This document shows positions 1-7,828 of a stretch of 16,981 nucleotides of DNA, one piece after another; position 1 is the first letter of the stretch, and every line of letters starts with the position of its first letter. Both the position numbers and the translations under genes were made by a program. The notes under the pieces are model-generated. The model saw only the letters and a list, made by a program, of their open reading frames with translations, had not been told where the DNA came from and searched no databases. The DNA is from Campylobacterota bacterium. Lineage in GTDB: Bacteria; Campylobacterota; Campylobacteria; Campylobacterales; Sulfurovaceae. The DNA lies in assembly GCA_011330645.1 (NCBI GenBank), contig DRQB01000175.1:1-16981 (forward strand). Reading direction: 5' to 3'.

Positions 1-76
1 CATCCGCTAAACTATTCGTGAGAATAGGACAGAAAGCTACGGGTCTTATGGGGAAGATAAGACAGCCGAGTTGCAC
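1..76 (+). ncRNA. c-di-GMP-I (GEMM)-type riboswitch aptamer, 5' edge possibly cut by window
   Basis: The sequence follows the GEMM consensus in order. An AAA at 9-11 leads into helix P2 (CTATTC 12-17 paired with GAATAG 22-27, closed by the GNRA tetraloop GUGA at 18-21). Then come GGACAGAAAGC (27-37), ACGGG (39-43), and helix P3 (GTCTTAT 43-49 with ATAAGAC 57-63). The conserved 3' block is AGCCGAGTTGC (64-74). Known family: these RNAs bind cyclic di-GMP, or cAMP-GMP in the GEMM-Ib variant. I cannot assign the specificity base with certainty. The closing helix P1 looks weak here (G6-C7 with G73-C74). There is no + strand gene directly downstream; the next feature is the convergent 3' end of cca. 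I am fairly sure of the family and unsure of the regulated target. Confidence 0.78.
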
Positions 77-98
77 AATGTGCGGCAACCTCCTTTTT
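68..98 (+). terminator. Intrinsic terminator overlapping the riboswitch 3' side (expression platform)
   Basis: GAGTTGC (68-74) can pair with GCAACCTC (85-92, one bulged C at 89), followed by TTTTT at 94-98. The 5' arm is also the conserved 3' strand of the aptamer, and an alternative pairing GCCG 65-68 / CGGC 83-86 uses the same bases. Aptamer folding and terminator formation would therefore compete, as in transcription-terminating riboswitches. The direction of control (on or off) is not determined. Confidence 0.65.
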
Positions 99-145
99 AA
101 AGAACTCAATTAATTTCATGCCGCATTTTGTTGTCCTTTCTCTCA

Positions 146-1552
146 TTACTTCTTAGCATATTTTTTTCTTATAAAAGAGAGTGCTTTTTCTCTTGATGCT
201 ATTTCCCCCTCTAACTGTAAAACATATACCTCATCTAGTATCTTGCTAAACTCGGGAGAAGGTTCCAGCCCTAAATCTATAAGGTCTTTACCTTGCAAAA
301 GTTTTTCAAGTGGTCTGTTTTTTACGCTTAATTCAGAAGCCTTTTCAAGAAGCCATGTTCCAGCTTTATAGTCTCGGGCAAGTGCTTCTTGGGTTGTTCT
401 TCCTAAAAAGTCAGCTTTAGCTACAAGAACCAACTCTTCTATGTTTACTTGGGTGGCTAGTTTACGTATGGCTTTACTTCCTGACTTTGCTCTGTAAAAT
501 TGTGAAGGTTTCAGATGGTGTTCCACAAGAGGTAAAAGGCTCTCTATCAAGTCATGTTCATCTGTGAGTCTATACATCAACGTTTTTGTAAGTTCCATTC
601 CTGTTATTTCATGTCCTATGGAACGTATATTACCTTCATCATCCACCGTTGTAGAAACTGTTTTCCCAAGGTCATGACACAAAATAGCAAACAAGAACTT
701 CAGTTTTTGTTTTACCTTCATTTTTAATGTTTCATCTGTCATTTTTAATTCTTGTTGCATCTCATCAAGCGTCATCATCGTATGCACCCACACATCTCCT
801 TCAGGATGCCACTTGGGAGATTGCGGTACACCAATCAGTGCATGAAGCTCTGGAAAATAACGCTCCAAAATACCTAGCTCTCTCATACATTCAAAACCTA
901 TTGAAGGCTTGGGAGATTTTAAGAGTAGCTTCTTCCACTCTTCATACACCCTCTCTTTGGCTAAGGTATCAAGCATCCCCTCTTCTACCATTTGCTTACA
1001 AAGCAAAAATGTCTCATCTGCCAAAGCAAACCCAAAGCGAGCCGAAAACTGCACTGCTCTATAAACCCGTAATGGGTCTTCTACGAATGTTGCATCATCT
1101 ATATGGCGAAGCTTCTTGTCTTTGATATCTTGCATCCCATCAAATGGGTCTAAGAACTGTTTGGATTCTACATCATACCCAAGCGCATTGATAGTAAAAT
1201 CTCTGCGTCTTGCAGCCACTTTAAAGTCCAAGTGCCCATCAACTTCTACCTCAAATCCACGATGCCCTTCACCGATTTTTGACTCAGTACGGGGGAAAGA
1301 GAAGTCATACTCCTCTCCTTCATAGCAAAACTTCAAGACACCAAAACTTTTACCCACCAAATTTACTGAACCATATGCTTCCAAAATGGAGGATAACTCA
1401 TCTAAAGTATCAAGTCCATATACCTCAATATCATAATCTTTGATAGGCAGTTGCAAAAAATAATCACGCACCGAACCACCTACAATGAGGGCTTTGGCAT
1501 TTTTGGTTTTTAAAGTATTAGATATGGTCTGTAATATTTTTGGAATTTTCAT
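146..1552 (-). CDS. cca: CCA tRNA nucleotidyltransferase with HD domain
   Basis: Adds or repairs the 3' CCA end of tRNAs in the cytoplasm. Class II poly(A) polymerase/CCA head: GGSVRD at residues 25-30, the catalytic acidic pair in KDYDIE (Asp39, Asp41), RRRDFTINAL (115-124) and the EDPLRVYRAVQFSARFGF segment (158-175) that forms the nucleotide-reading neck. An HD phosphohydrolase-type domain follows, with WVHT (His257) and LCHDLGK (His293-Asp294). The 468-residue length suits the HD-containing bacterial form. The gene lies 24 bp downstream of the tautomerase-family gene, with AGAGG before the ATG, so the two are probably co-transcribed. The stop codon faces a riboswitch and terminator running on the other strand. 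Identification is firm; whether the HD domain is active here is not shown. Confidence 0.95.
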   Translation of the reverse strand: MKIPKILQTISNTLKTKNAKALIVGGSVRDYFLQLPIKDYDIEVYGLDTLDELSSILEAYGSVNLVGKSFGVLKFCYEGEEYDFSFPRTESKIGEGHRGFEVEVDGHLDFKVAARRRDFTINALGYDVESKQFLDPFDGMQDIKDKKLRHIDDATFVEDPLRVYRAVQFSARFGFALADETFLLCKQMVEEGMLDTLAKERVYEEWKKLLLKSPKPSIGFECMRELGILERYFPELHALIGVPQSPKWHPEGDVWVHTMMTLDEMQQELKMTDETLKMKVKQKLKFLFAILCHDLGKTVSTTVDDEGNIRSIGHEITGMELTKTLMYRLTDEHDLIESLLPLVEHHLKPSQFYRAKSGSKAIRKLATQVNIEELVLVAKADFLGRTTQEALARDYKAGTWLLEKASELSVKNRPLEKLLQGKDLIDLGLEPSPEFSKILDEVYVLQLEGEIASREKALSFIRKKYAKK

Positions 1553-1576
1553 AGATTATTATACCTCTTTTCTATT

Positions 1577-1966
1577 TTAGACCTCCACCTTATAATCCAA
1601 TAACATCTCATCTCCACTCATCCCACGAAAACCAAAATGATAGGCCGGGGCTTCTTGGATAAGTATCTCTATGTCTGTGGCTTTGATGCCTACTTCTTTA
1701 CGTATCTGTTCAAAAAGCAAAGCAATAAGCTTTTTTTTCGTCTCTTTGCTCCTGCCTTCTATCATTGTTATCTCGATAATAGTATAGGCAGAACTTCGGT
1801 TAGATGGATAGACCATATTTGTAATATCGATCGGAAAAAACCGGTGAAATCGTTTATCTTTGGGAAACAGTAATGCTTCCACCACACAGTTATGAATGAC
1901 ATCAGATAACTGTTTTTTTATAGGGTTTAAATGGGAATCAATCCCATATATTTTTATTTGTGCCAT
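1577..1966 (-). CDS. Tautomerase-family protein lacking the N-terminal proline
   Basis: 129 residues. The centre and C-terminus match the Tautomerase_2 family: a strand followed by MIEGRSKETKKKL (helix start), IGIKATDIEILIQEAP, a FGFRG turn, and a terminal LDYKVEV strand. Tautomerases act on keto-enol pairs using an N-terminal proline freed by Met removal. Here the chain begins Met-Ala-Gln, so that general base is missing and the usual chemistry is doubtful. The start is supported by AAGGA six bases before the ATG. It is the first gene of a two-gene minus-strand unit with cca. The cellular substrate is unknown; the family call is good, a function is not assigned. Confidence 0.75.
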   Translation of the reverse strand: MAQIKIYGIDSHLNPIKKQLSDVIHNCVVEALLFPKDKRFHRFFPIDITNMVYPSNRSSAYTIIEITMIEGRSKETKKKLIALLFEQIRKEVGIKATDIEILIQEAPAYHFGFRGMSGDEMLLDYKVEV

Positions 1967-2073
1967 AAGGCATCCTTTTTACTTAACAAGACTGTCTTCT
2001 ACGATATAGAGAAGAAACTAAAAAATAAGAATAAATGATAGATAAGAATATCAGCTAAAAAAGTAAGTGACGG

Positions 2074-2136
2074 CTAACGCCATACTCTAAGAAGCATATG
2101 TGTAGACTGAAATGGTATTAAAGATATTTTCATCAT
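2074..2136 (-). CDS. Possible 20-residue micro-ORF
   Basis: A tandem ATG-ATG (2131-2136) lies just after a strong AAGGAG site (2140-2145) and opens a 20-codon frame, MMKISLIPFQSTHMLLRVWR, ending in TAG. It lies about 107 bp upstream of the tautomerase gene on the same strand. It could be a translated leader peptide, the remnant of a gene, or chance. The good ribosome-binding site is the only direct support; I recognise no family. Confidence 0.3.
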   Translation of the reverse strand: MMKISLIPFQSTHMLLRVWR

Positions 2137-2200
2137 TTACTCCTTAAAGTTTAGAATTCAAAAGTGTAATACTAAACAACTTAAATCAACATAAATACAG

Positions 2201-2206
2201 TATAAT
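2201..2206 (+). promoter_or_regulatory. Candidate -10 box of the export operon promoter
   Basis: A perfect TATAAT lies 27 bp before the tolC-type start codon, giving an expected transcript start near 2213 and a short leader holding the AGAAGGAA ribosome site. No good -35 hexamer is seen; Campylobacterota housekeeping promoters commonly lack one. The 1967-2232 gap otherwise holds only the micro-ORF on the other strand. Confidence 0.5.
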
Positions 2207-2232
2207 CGTTTGATAAAAGAAGAAGGAAATCT

Positions 2233-3582
2233 ATGTTGAAAATCTTTATATACCTCTCTCTTCTCCTCGTGTATTTACAGGCACAAATCAGCATTGAACA
2301 AGCCTGGAGAAAAGTGGAAGACCTCAATGATGGTCTCAAAGCCACACAGAGTGATATCTACAGAGCCAGATTAAAAAGAGAATCTGCACAAAACCTAAGT
2401 AATCCTTCTCTTACACTCACTGCAAACTATACCCACTTTAATGACTCTATTGACCTTGATATCAATCATTTAAGTCAGCAACTCAATACAGTTTTGACCC
2501 CTCTGACAGGACAAAAGATTCCTTCAAGTATTCCTCTTTTAAACCAAGATATTGGGCTGGTTAATCTTAATATACTCTATCCTCTCTATACAGGAGGAAA
2601 AATTCGTGCTGCCCAAAGTGCTTATGATGCTCAAATCAATGAAGCTGTTGCCATGGAACATCTAGAAAAAGACAAGGCCTTTTTAAAACTTGTACATTAT
2701 TATTATGGTGTCGTGATGGCTCAAGCACTCTATCGGACAAAACTTGCTACACAAAAAGCTCTGCAAGTGCATTACAACCATGCAAAAAAACTAAAATCAC
2801 AAGGACAAATAGCAATAGCCGAGCTTCTTGAAGCACAAGTAAAACGTGATGCTGCCCGTATAGAGAGCAAAAAGGCTCAACACCAACTTCAAATTGCTTC
2901 AACGGCACTATCCTTACTCATCAAAGAAAAAAATAAACCCAAATCACCACTTTTTATCTCTAAAATACTGCAACCAAAAGAACAATATATACAAAAAAGC
3001 ACTACTAAAAATGCAGGAATTGATTTGCTTAATGCCAAGACAAAATCTGCCGATGCACTGATAGATGCTGAAAAGTCTGCATGGAAACCAAAGGTCATTG
3101 CCTATGGAAACCTAAATCTTTATAAAGGCTCTAGTCCAGTAGAAGGGTTGACCCCTTCTTGGTTAGTAGGTGTTATGCTCAAATATGATATTTTTAGCCA
3201 TCAAGACCGAAATAAAGAGATAGAAGCCGCTAAATTACTTAGAAACAAAGTTCTATCACTCAAAACACAGGCACAGGAAGATTTACGCCTTGGGATTGAA
3301 AAAACCTATGGAGAGATGATGCTTTATCAAGAAGAGTTCAGCGCATTAAGTTCTTCCCTTGCACTGGCACATGAAAACTATAAACTTCGTACGTTATCAT
3401 TCAAAGAAGGATTATCTACCTCCAGTGAAGTGATAGATGCACAAACATACCTTAGTGGAGTTAAAACACAACGTTATAATGCCGCTTATAATTATATAAA
3501 GCAACTTGCATTACTCTGTATACTCAGTGGTAATGCAGAGCTTTTTTTCCGTTTCGAACACAAAAGTATAAAGGTAAAATAG
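2233..3582 (+). CDS. TolC-family outer-membrane efflux channel
   Basis: 449 residues with an N-terminal signal peptide (MLKIFIYLSLLLVYLQA, cut likely before Gln18). Two long helical halves carry the TolC pattern: ISIEQAWRKVEDLNDGLKATQSDIYRA near the N-terminus, and in the second half a repeat ending in ENYKLRTLSFKEGLSTSSEVIDAQTYLSG, the signature of the outer-membrane efflux protein fold. It would form the trimeric outer-membrane exit duct of an exporter. AGAAGGAA precedes the ATG. Its stop is immediately followed by the adaptor ATG (TAGATG, no gap), so it is the first gene of a four-gene unit. Substrate unknown. Confidence 0.9.
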   Translation: MLKIFIYLSLLLVYLQAQISIEQAWRKVEDLNDGLKATQSDIYRARLKRESAQNLSNPSLTLTANYTHFNDSIDLDINHLSQQLNTVLTPLTGQKIPSSIPLLNQDIGLVNLNILYPLYTGGKIRAAQSAYDAQINEAVAMEHLEKDKAFLKLVHYYYGVVMAQALYRTKLATQKALQVHYNHAKKLKSQGQIAIAELLEAQVKRDAARIESKKAQHQLQIASTALSLLIKEKNKPKSPLFISKILQPKEQYIQKSTTKNAGIDLLNAKTKSADALIDAEKSAWKPKVIAYGNLNLYKGSSPVEGLTPSWLVGVMLKYDIFSHQDRNKEIEAAKLLRNKVLSLKTQAQEDLRLGIEKTYGEMMLYQEEFSALSSSLALAHENYKLRTLSFKEGLSTSSEVIDAQTYLSGVKTQRYNAAYNYIKQLALLCILSGNAELFFRFEHKSIKVK

Positions 3583-4560
3583 ATGCATAAAATACTACTT
3601 GCTATCATATTGGTCTTCATAGCAGCACTTTTTGGATGGGTGGGTTTTACATTTTACAAAGCTTATCAACCTCAAGCCATCATACTCCAAGGTGAAATAG
3701 ATGTTCAAAGCTATCATTTAGGTTCAAAAGTAGCTGGACGTGTAGGTAAAATTTTTGTTAAAAAAGGTGATGTCGTACAAAAAGGAGAGAAGGTTTTCAC
3801 TATCACTTCACCTGAAGTAGAGGCCAAACTCGAACAAGCTAAAGCCGCACAAGAAGCAGCCAATGCACAGAAAATACAAACCCAAAAAGGTGCAAGAAAA
3901 CAAGAAATCAAAGCAGCTTTTGACCAATGGGAAAAAGCAAAATCTGCTGCGGCTCTTATGAAAAGTACCTATAATCGCATTGAAAAACTCTATAAAGATG
4001 GTGTAATATCGAGACAAAAACGTGATGAAGTTTATACTAAATACCAAGTAGCAAAGTATGATGAAAGTGCTGCCAAACAAGTTGCACTCATGGCAAAAGA
4101 AGGTGCAAGGGAAGAAGTAAAAAAAGCTGCATCCGCACAAGAACGTATCTATAAAGCAAAAGTTCAAGAAGTAAACACCTATATCAAAGAAACCACACAA
4201 TATGCCTTTCATCAAGGAGAAGTAAATCAAATTCTTCTTCAATCAGGAGAACTGGCACCTACAGGATTTCCTGTTGTTGCGTTAGTCGATATGCATGATG
4301 CATGGGCACGTTTTGCAGTGAGAGAAGATTATCTCTCTCACTTTCAATTAGGCAAAGAATTTAAAGTCAAGATACCAGCACTTAGCAATGATTCATATAC
4401 TTTTAAAGTCACATACATCGCTATCATGGGAGACTATGCCACATGGAAAGCAACACAGAGTGGTAAAGGATTTGACATGAAGAGTTTTGAGGTAGAACTT
4501 CGTCCCACCCAAGCCATCAAAAATCTTAGAATTGGTATGAGTGTACTTTTGGAACTCTAA
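3583..4560 (+). CDS. HlyD/EmrA-type periplasmic adaptor (membrane fusion protein)
   Basis: 325 residues. An N-terminal membrane anchor (about 4-27) is followed by a biotinyl-lipoyl-like half (GSKVAGRVGKIFVKKGDVVQKGEKVF, about 47-72). A long Ala/Lys/Glu/Gln-rich helical hairpin spans about 78-195, then a second lipoyl half (GEVNQILLQSGELAPTGFPVVALVD) and a beta-barrel to the end. In the family these proteins bridge inner-membrane permeases and a TolC duct, matching the neighbours on either side. The gene starts directly at the TolC stop and its own stop overlaps the next start (TAATG), so translational coupling is likely. No substrate can be inferred from sequence. Confidence 0.9.
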   Translation: MHKILLAIILVFIAALFGWVGFTFYKAYQPQAIILQGEIDVQSYHLGSKVAGRVGKIFVKKGDVVQKGEKVFTITSPEVEAKLEQAKAAQEAANAQKIQTQKGARKQEIKAAFDQWEKAKSAAALMKSTYNRIEKLYKDGVISRQKRDEVYTKYQVAKYDESAAKQVALMAKEGAREEVKKAASAQERIYKAKVQEVNTYIKETTQYAFHQGEVNQILLQSGELAPTGFPVVALVDMHDAWARFAVREDYLSHFQLGKEFKVKIPALSNDSYTFKVTYIAIMGDYATWKATQSGKGFDMKSFEVELRPTQAIKNLRIGMSVLLEL

Positions 4561-5708
4561 TGCTTGATTCTCTTCAAAAAGCCTTTAGGTATGAAATCAG
4601 AAGTATTACCCACAGTTGGTATAAAATCCTTCTTATAAGTTTTTTACCCCTCTTTGTATTTTGGTTTATAACCTCTGTTTTTCAACATGGTGTTTTAAGA
4701 GATCTTCCTCTCACAGTAGTAGATAATGACCACTCTAAACTCTCTGAACTTCTTCTCCGTAATATCGAAGCTTCTCCAACAATACACATCGTATCACACG
4801 CTACCGATATAAAAGAAGCCTTATATTTCATCAAAAAAAATGCAGTCTATGGAGTTGTGATTATCCCTTCTCATTTCGAAAAAGACATTTTTTTACAGAA
4901 AAAACCGCAAGTGACTGCTATGCTCAATACACAGTATATTCTTATAGGTAAAATCCTAACATCTGCGTTGAATACTGTTAGCACACAAAGTGCTGCACAA
5001 ATAGAATTTTTTAAACACTTGTATGAAGCCCAAGACATCCATACAAGTCTATCCTCAATCATACCAATAGGTATACAAATCACACCTTTTTTTAATACCT
5101 ATAAGAATTATTACTATTTTTTAGTCTCTGCACTTTTACCTGCAATTTGGCAAATTTTTATTGTTATTGCAATGCTTGTGAGTATCGGTACACTTTTTAA
5201 ATCCAAACAAACTGCTTACCTGTTTGATACTTCTGGCAATACAACCGCTACCTTGATAGGTATGATGCTACCTTATACACTGAGTTTTACACTGATGGGT
5301 ATAGGGTTTGTATTGTATCTCTTTAGCCATTGGGTATTTCAAGGTTCACTCAGTGTTCTCATATTAGGTATTTTTCTTACAACCGTTGCCTATCAAATCA
5401 TCGCATTACTTCTTTTTAGTACAGTATTTGACTATGCAAGGAGTCTCAGTCTTGGAGCTGTCTACACCGCACCTGCCTTTGCCTTTTTGGGTATTACTTT
5501 TCCAATTTACAATATGAATGGTTTTGCCTTGTTTTGGAGAGATATTCTGCCTGTCTCACACTATACCCAACTTCAAATATCTCAGGCTAATTATGGGATT
5601 AATGTATGGCATGAACTTGGTACATTAGGTGTGTTACTCTCTTTTTGGTTGTTGTTTATTCCTGTAGTTTGGCGTTTTAAACACAAACTGAAAGGTTTGC
5701 GCGCATGA
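4560..5708 (+). CDS. ABC-2-type transporter permease (first of pair)
   Basis: 382 residues with the ABC2_membrane_3 layout: one membrane helix near the N-terminus (about 22-41), then a large extracytoplasmic region (about 45-180) with the family-type segment LTVVDNDHSKLSELLLRNIEASP, then five or six membrane helices (about 185-375). Related proteins (YhhJ, YbhS and YbhR type) work with an HlyD adaptor and an ATPase to export drugs or hydrophobic compounds. The start overlaps the adaptor stop by one base and the end overlaps the next permease by four bases. No ATP-binding subunit is encoded in the operon, so the energy source must come from elsewhere. Confidence 0.88.
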   Translation: MLDSLQKAFRYEIRSITHSWYKILLISFLPLFVFWFITSVFQHGVLRDLPLTVVDNDHSKLSELLLRNIEASPTIHIVSHATDIKEALYFIKKNAVYGVVIIPSHFEKDIFLQKKPQVTAMLNTQYILIGKILTSALNTVSTQSAAQIEFFKHLYEAQDIHTSLSSIIPIGIQITPFFNTYKNYYYFLVSALLPAIWQIFIVIAMLVSIGTLFKSKQTAYLFDTSGNTTATLIGMMLPYTLSFTLMGIGFVLYLFSHWVFQGSLSVLILGIFLTTVAYQIIALLLFSTVFDYARSLSLGAVYTAPAFAFLGITFPIYNMNGFALFWRDILPVSHYTQLQISQANYGINVWHELGTLGVLLSFWLLFIPVVWRFKHKLKGLRA

Positions 5709-6859
5709 ATTTTCTCCAAACCTTTAAAGATGAGTTTAAAACTATTTTTACCGATGCGGCTATCATACTCACTATTATAGGTGGCGTCATATTATATGCC
5801 TTTCTCTATCCTCAACCCTATGTTAAACAAAGTGTTACAGGTTTGTCCATCTCCGTTGTAGATTATGATAAAAGTGATGTAAGTCGTAACATGATTTTCC
5901 AACTCAATGCCACACCCCAAATCACCGTTACTCATCAGGACATGAGTGAAAAAGATGCCAAAGAGTCACTCTTAAAAGGAGAGGTTAAGGCTATCATTAT
6001 TATCCCCGCACATTTTAAACGTGACATAGCTCTCAATAAACGGCCAACCATTGCATTGGGTGCAGACAGTAGTTATTTTCTGATTTATGGCGGTATATTG
6101 GAAGGCACACTGAAAACACTACTTACCAATATTGCAACAATGAAAGTAGCAAACCTTCTTAAAAAAGAGGTACCCCTCACACATGCTAAGAATGCGTACA
6201 CACCTTATGTCCTAAAAGTAATTAATCTATTTAATCCACAAAACTCCTATACACAATATGTCATTCCTGCTGTCTTTGTACTTATTCTACAGCAAACACT
6301 GCTCATAGGTCTTGGCATACTGGGTGGGGGTATCAATGAGCACTTACGAGGAAGAAAACAAACATATGCAAAAACAGTACCTATCTTCTATATGTTTCTC
6401 TCTCGATATATCATCTTTGGAGTACTCTTTTTTATACATATGCTCTTTTATTTTGGTTTTAGTTTTGAACTCTTTCACATTACACATTTGGCACAAATAA
6501 AAGAGATTCTTGCCTTTGGCTGTCTCTTTCTTTTAGCATCTATCTCTTTAGGCTTATTGCTTGGTACACTCTTCAATAGTCGTGAGATTGCTACACCTGT
6601 AATATTATTTAGTTCTCTTCCCTTGGTTTTTAGTGCTGGATTTATATGGCCTGTTGAGGAACTGCCAAATTATATTGTGCTACTCTCTTTACTGGCTCCT
6701 TCTACTTCTGCGATACATGGTTTTCTGGCACTTAATCAAATGGGAGCAGGTCTTGGAATGTTGCAGGAACAAATGACTATTTTACTTCTACAAAGCATCG
6801 TTTATCTTTTTTTGGCATATCTTATTTTTCAATACAAAAGAAAAAAGTATCATACCTAA
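5705..6859 (+). CDS. ABC-2-type transporter permease (second of pair)
   Basis: 384 residues with the same plan as its upstream neighbour: a helix near residues 15-35, a periplasmic segment with ISVVDYDKSDVSRNMIFQLNATP, then about five membrane helices, including LLLGTLFNSREIATPVILFSSLPLVFSAGFIWPVEELP, typical of ABC-2 permeases. It probably forms a heterodimer with the upstream permease. The start is an ATGA overlap with that gene's stop. It is the last clear member of the export operon; the esterase starts 23 bp further on. Confidence 0.88.
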   Translation: MNFLQTFKDEFKTIFTDAAIILTIIGGVILYAFLYPQPYVKQSVTGLSISVVDYDKSDVSRNMIFQLNATPQITVTHQDMSEKDAKESLLKGEVKAIIIIPAHFKRDIALNKRPTIALGADSSYFLIYGGILEGTLKTLLTNIATMKVANLLKKEVPLTHAKNAYTPYVLKVINLFNPQNSYTQYVIPAVFVLILQQTLLIGLGILGGGINEHLRGRKQTYAKTVPIFYMFLSRYIIFGVLFFIHMLFYFGFSFELFHITHLAQIKEILAFGCLFLLASISLGLLLGTLFNSREIATPVILFSSLPLVFSAGFIWPVEELPNYIVLLSLLAPSTSAIHGFLALNQMGAGLGMLQEQMTILLLQSIVYLFLAYLIFQYKRKKYHT

Positions 6860-6882
6860 CATTTATTGTGTATAATATCCCC

Positions 6883-7506
6883 ATGAAACATTTACCACTC
6901 AACCATCTCTTCATCCCGGCAGAAGTACCCTCAAAAAAGATTATGATTATCCTACATGGCAGAGGGGACTCTTCGCAAGGCTTTACATGGCTACCACCAT
7001 TTCTAAATCTAGCTCATATGAATTACCTACTGCTAGATGCACCTTATGACTATTTTGGAGGGCGTTCATGGTATGACCTTCCTCCAAACCAACGAGAGGG
7101 AATAGACTACTCTTCTGGTAAACTCACAGAAATACTAGATACACTTTTTGAAGAAGAGTTTAATGCTGAAGAGAGTTTTTTATTTGGTTTTTCCCAAGGT
7201 TCTCTACTCACTTTCGAATTTGGCGCAAGATATGCTAAAAAATTGGCAGGATATCTAGCTATATCTGGATACATCTACGATACTGAACGCTTACTCAAAG
7301 AGATGAACCCCGCACTTAAAGATGCCAACTGGCTTTGCACCCATGGCACCTATGATGATGTACTTCCATACAGAACATCCAAAGAACAAGTAGAAACATT
7401 ACAAAATGCTGGATTTAATATTACATTTAAATCATATTCTAAAGTACATACCATCTCAGAGGATGAACTACAAATGATCAAAGAGTGGATAAAACAGAAA
7501 TCTTAA
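6883..7506 (+). CDS. Alpha/beta-hydrolase, carboxylesterase/phospholipase type
   Basis: 207 residues from the ATG chosen here; an in-frame GTG at 6868 would add five. Family marks: MIILHGRGDS (oxyanion-hole HGxG, residues 21-30), the nucleophile elbow GFSQGS (Ser104), an acid in THGTYDDVLP (Asp158 or Asp159) and the catalytic His in YSKVHTIS (His189). It resembles cytoplasmic YpfH-like and carboxylesterase/acyl-protein-thioesterase enzymes that hydrolyse short-chain esters. Neither start has a Shine-Dalgarno sequence; homologous proteins usually begin close to the ATG. TATAAT at 6871-6876 lies seven bases before the ATG. The 3' end overlaps the convergent DUF1289 gene by four bases. True substrate unknown. 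Confidence 0.85.
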   Translation: MKHLPLNHLFIPAEVPSKKIMIILHGRGDSSQGFTWLPPFLNLAHMNYLLLDAPYDYFGGRSWYDLPPNQREGIDYSSGKLTEILDTLFEEEFNAEESFLFGFSQGSLLTFEFGARYAKKLAGYLAISGYIYDTERLLKEMNPALKDANWLCTHGTYDDVLPYRTSKEQVETLQNAGFNITFKSYSKVHTISEDELQMIKEWIKQKS

Positions 7507-7685
7507 CAAAATTTTGAACGATGCACTTCTTTACGTTTACTTGCTAGTTGGAGCATGTGTCTCTTTTCTTCTACACTGGCTTTATGCCATATCTTCATAT
7601 CATTCAAACTACGGAAACATCCCATACATATATCCTCTTTATTCAAACAACATTTTCGGATGCAGGGTTTTTCTATACTAGGCAT
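7503..7685 (-). CDS. DUF1289-family small cysteine-rich protein
   Basis: 60 residues with the DUF1289 pattern: PCIRKC (Cys8, Cys12, Cys13), a short loop, then CMGCFRSLNDMKIW (Cys20, Cys23) and an EEKR helix. The cysteine spacing suggests a small metal site, but the family's role is not established. AAAGGAA precedes the ATG at suitable distance. The gene is tail-to-tail with the esterase, sharing four bases, and has no room for a terminator between them. Confidence 0.82.
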   Translation of the reverse strand: MPSIEKPCIRKCCLNKEDICMGCFRSLNDMKIWHKASVEEKRHMLQLASKRKEVHRSKFC

Positions 7686-7715
7686 TCATTTCCTTTTATC
7701 AATATTGCTATACAC

Positions 7716-7721
7716 ATTATA
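7716..7721 (-). promoter_or_regulatory. Candidate -10 box for the DUF1289 gene
   Basis: TATAAT reading on the minus strand, 31 bp before the DUF1289 start. A weak TGATAA-like -35 lies 17 bp upstream (7739-7744). Sequence match only. Confidence 0.35.
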
Positions 7722-7751
7722 GATAAATAATTTAGTCTTTATCATTAGACT

Positions 7752-7780
7752 TTTACATCAGTAGTATGGGTTGTTAATAA
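7752..7780 (+). promoter_or_regulatory. Candidate promoter of the glycine-zipper lipoprotein
   Basis: TTTACA (7752-7757), 17 bp, then TAATAA (7775-7780), about 48 bp before the lipoprotein ATG. It lies in the divergent gap between the two small genes. Match quality is moderate. Confidence 0.35.
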
Positions 7781-7828
7781 TGAGCTAATAGACTTTGCGT
7801 ACACTCGTAAAAAATAAAAGGATTTTAA

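Noticed and set aside
12..146. Minus-strand 44-codon frame starting at the cca stop (TAATG overlap)
   Set aside because: It runs through the complement of the riboswitch and terminator; the RNA structure explains the sequence better, and such antisense frames are common false calls over structured RNAs.
118..156. 12-codon + strand frame after the riboswitch terminator
   Set aside because: No ribosome-binding site and it overlaps the cca 3' end; too short to support as the riboswitch target.
727..1325. Plus-strand open frames of 132 and 69 codons inside cca
   Set aside because: Antisense shadows of a well-identified gene, no ribosome sites, and low-complexity translations.
3808..4242. 144-codon minus-strand frame within the HlyD-type gene
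   Set aside because: Phe/Cys-rich translation is the antisense of the Lys/Glu/Ala-rich coiled coil; no start signal.
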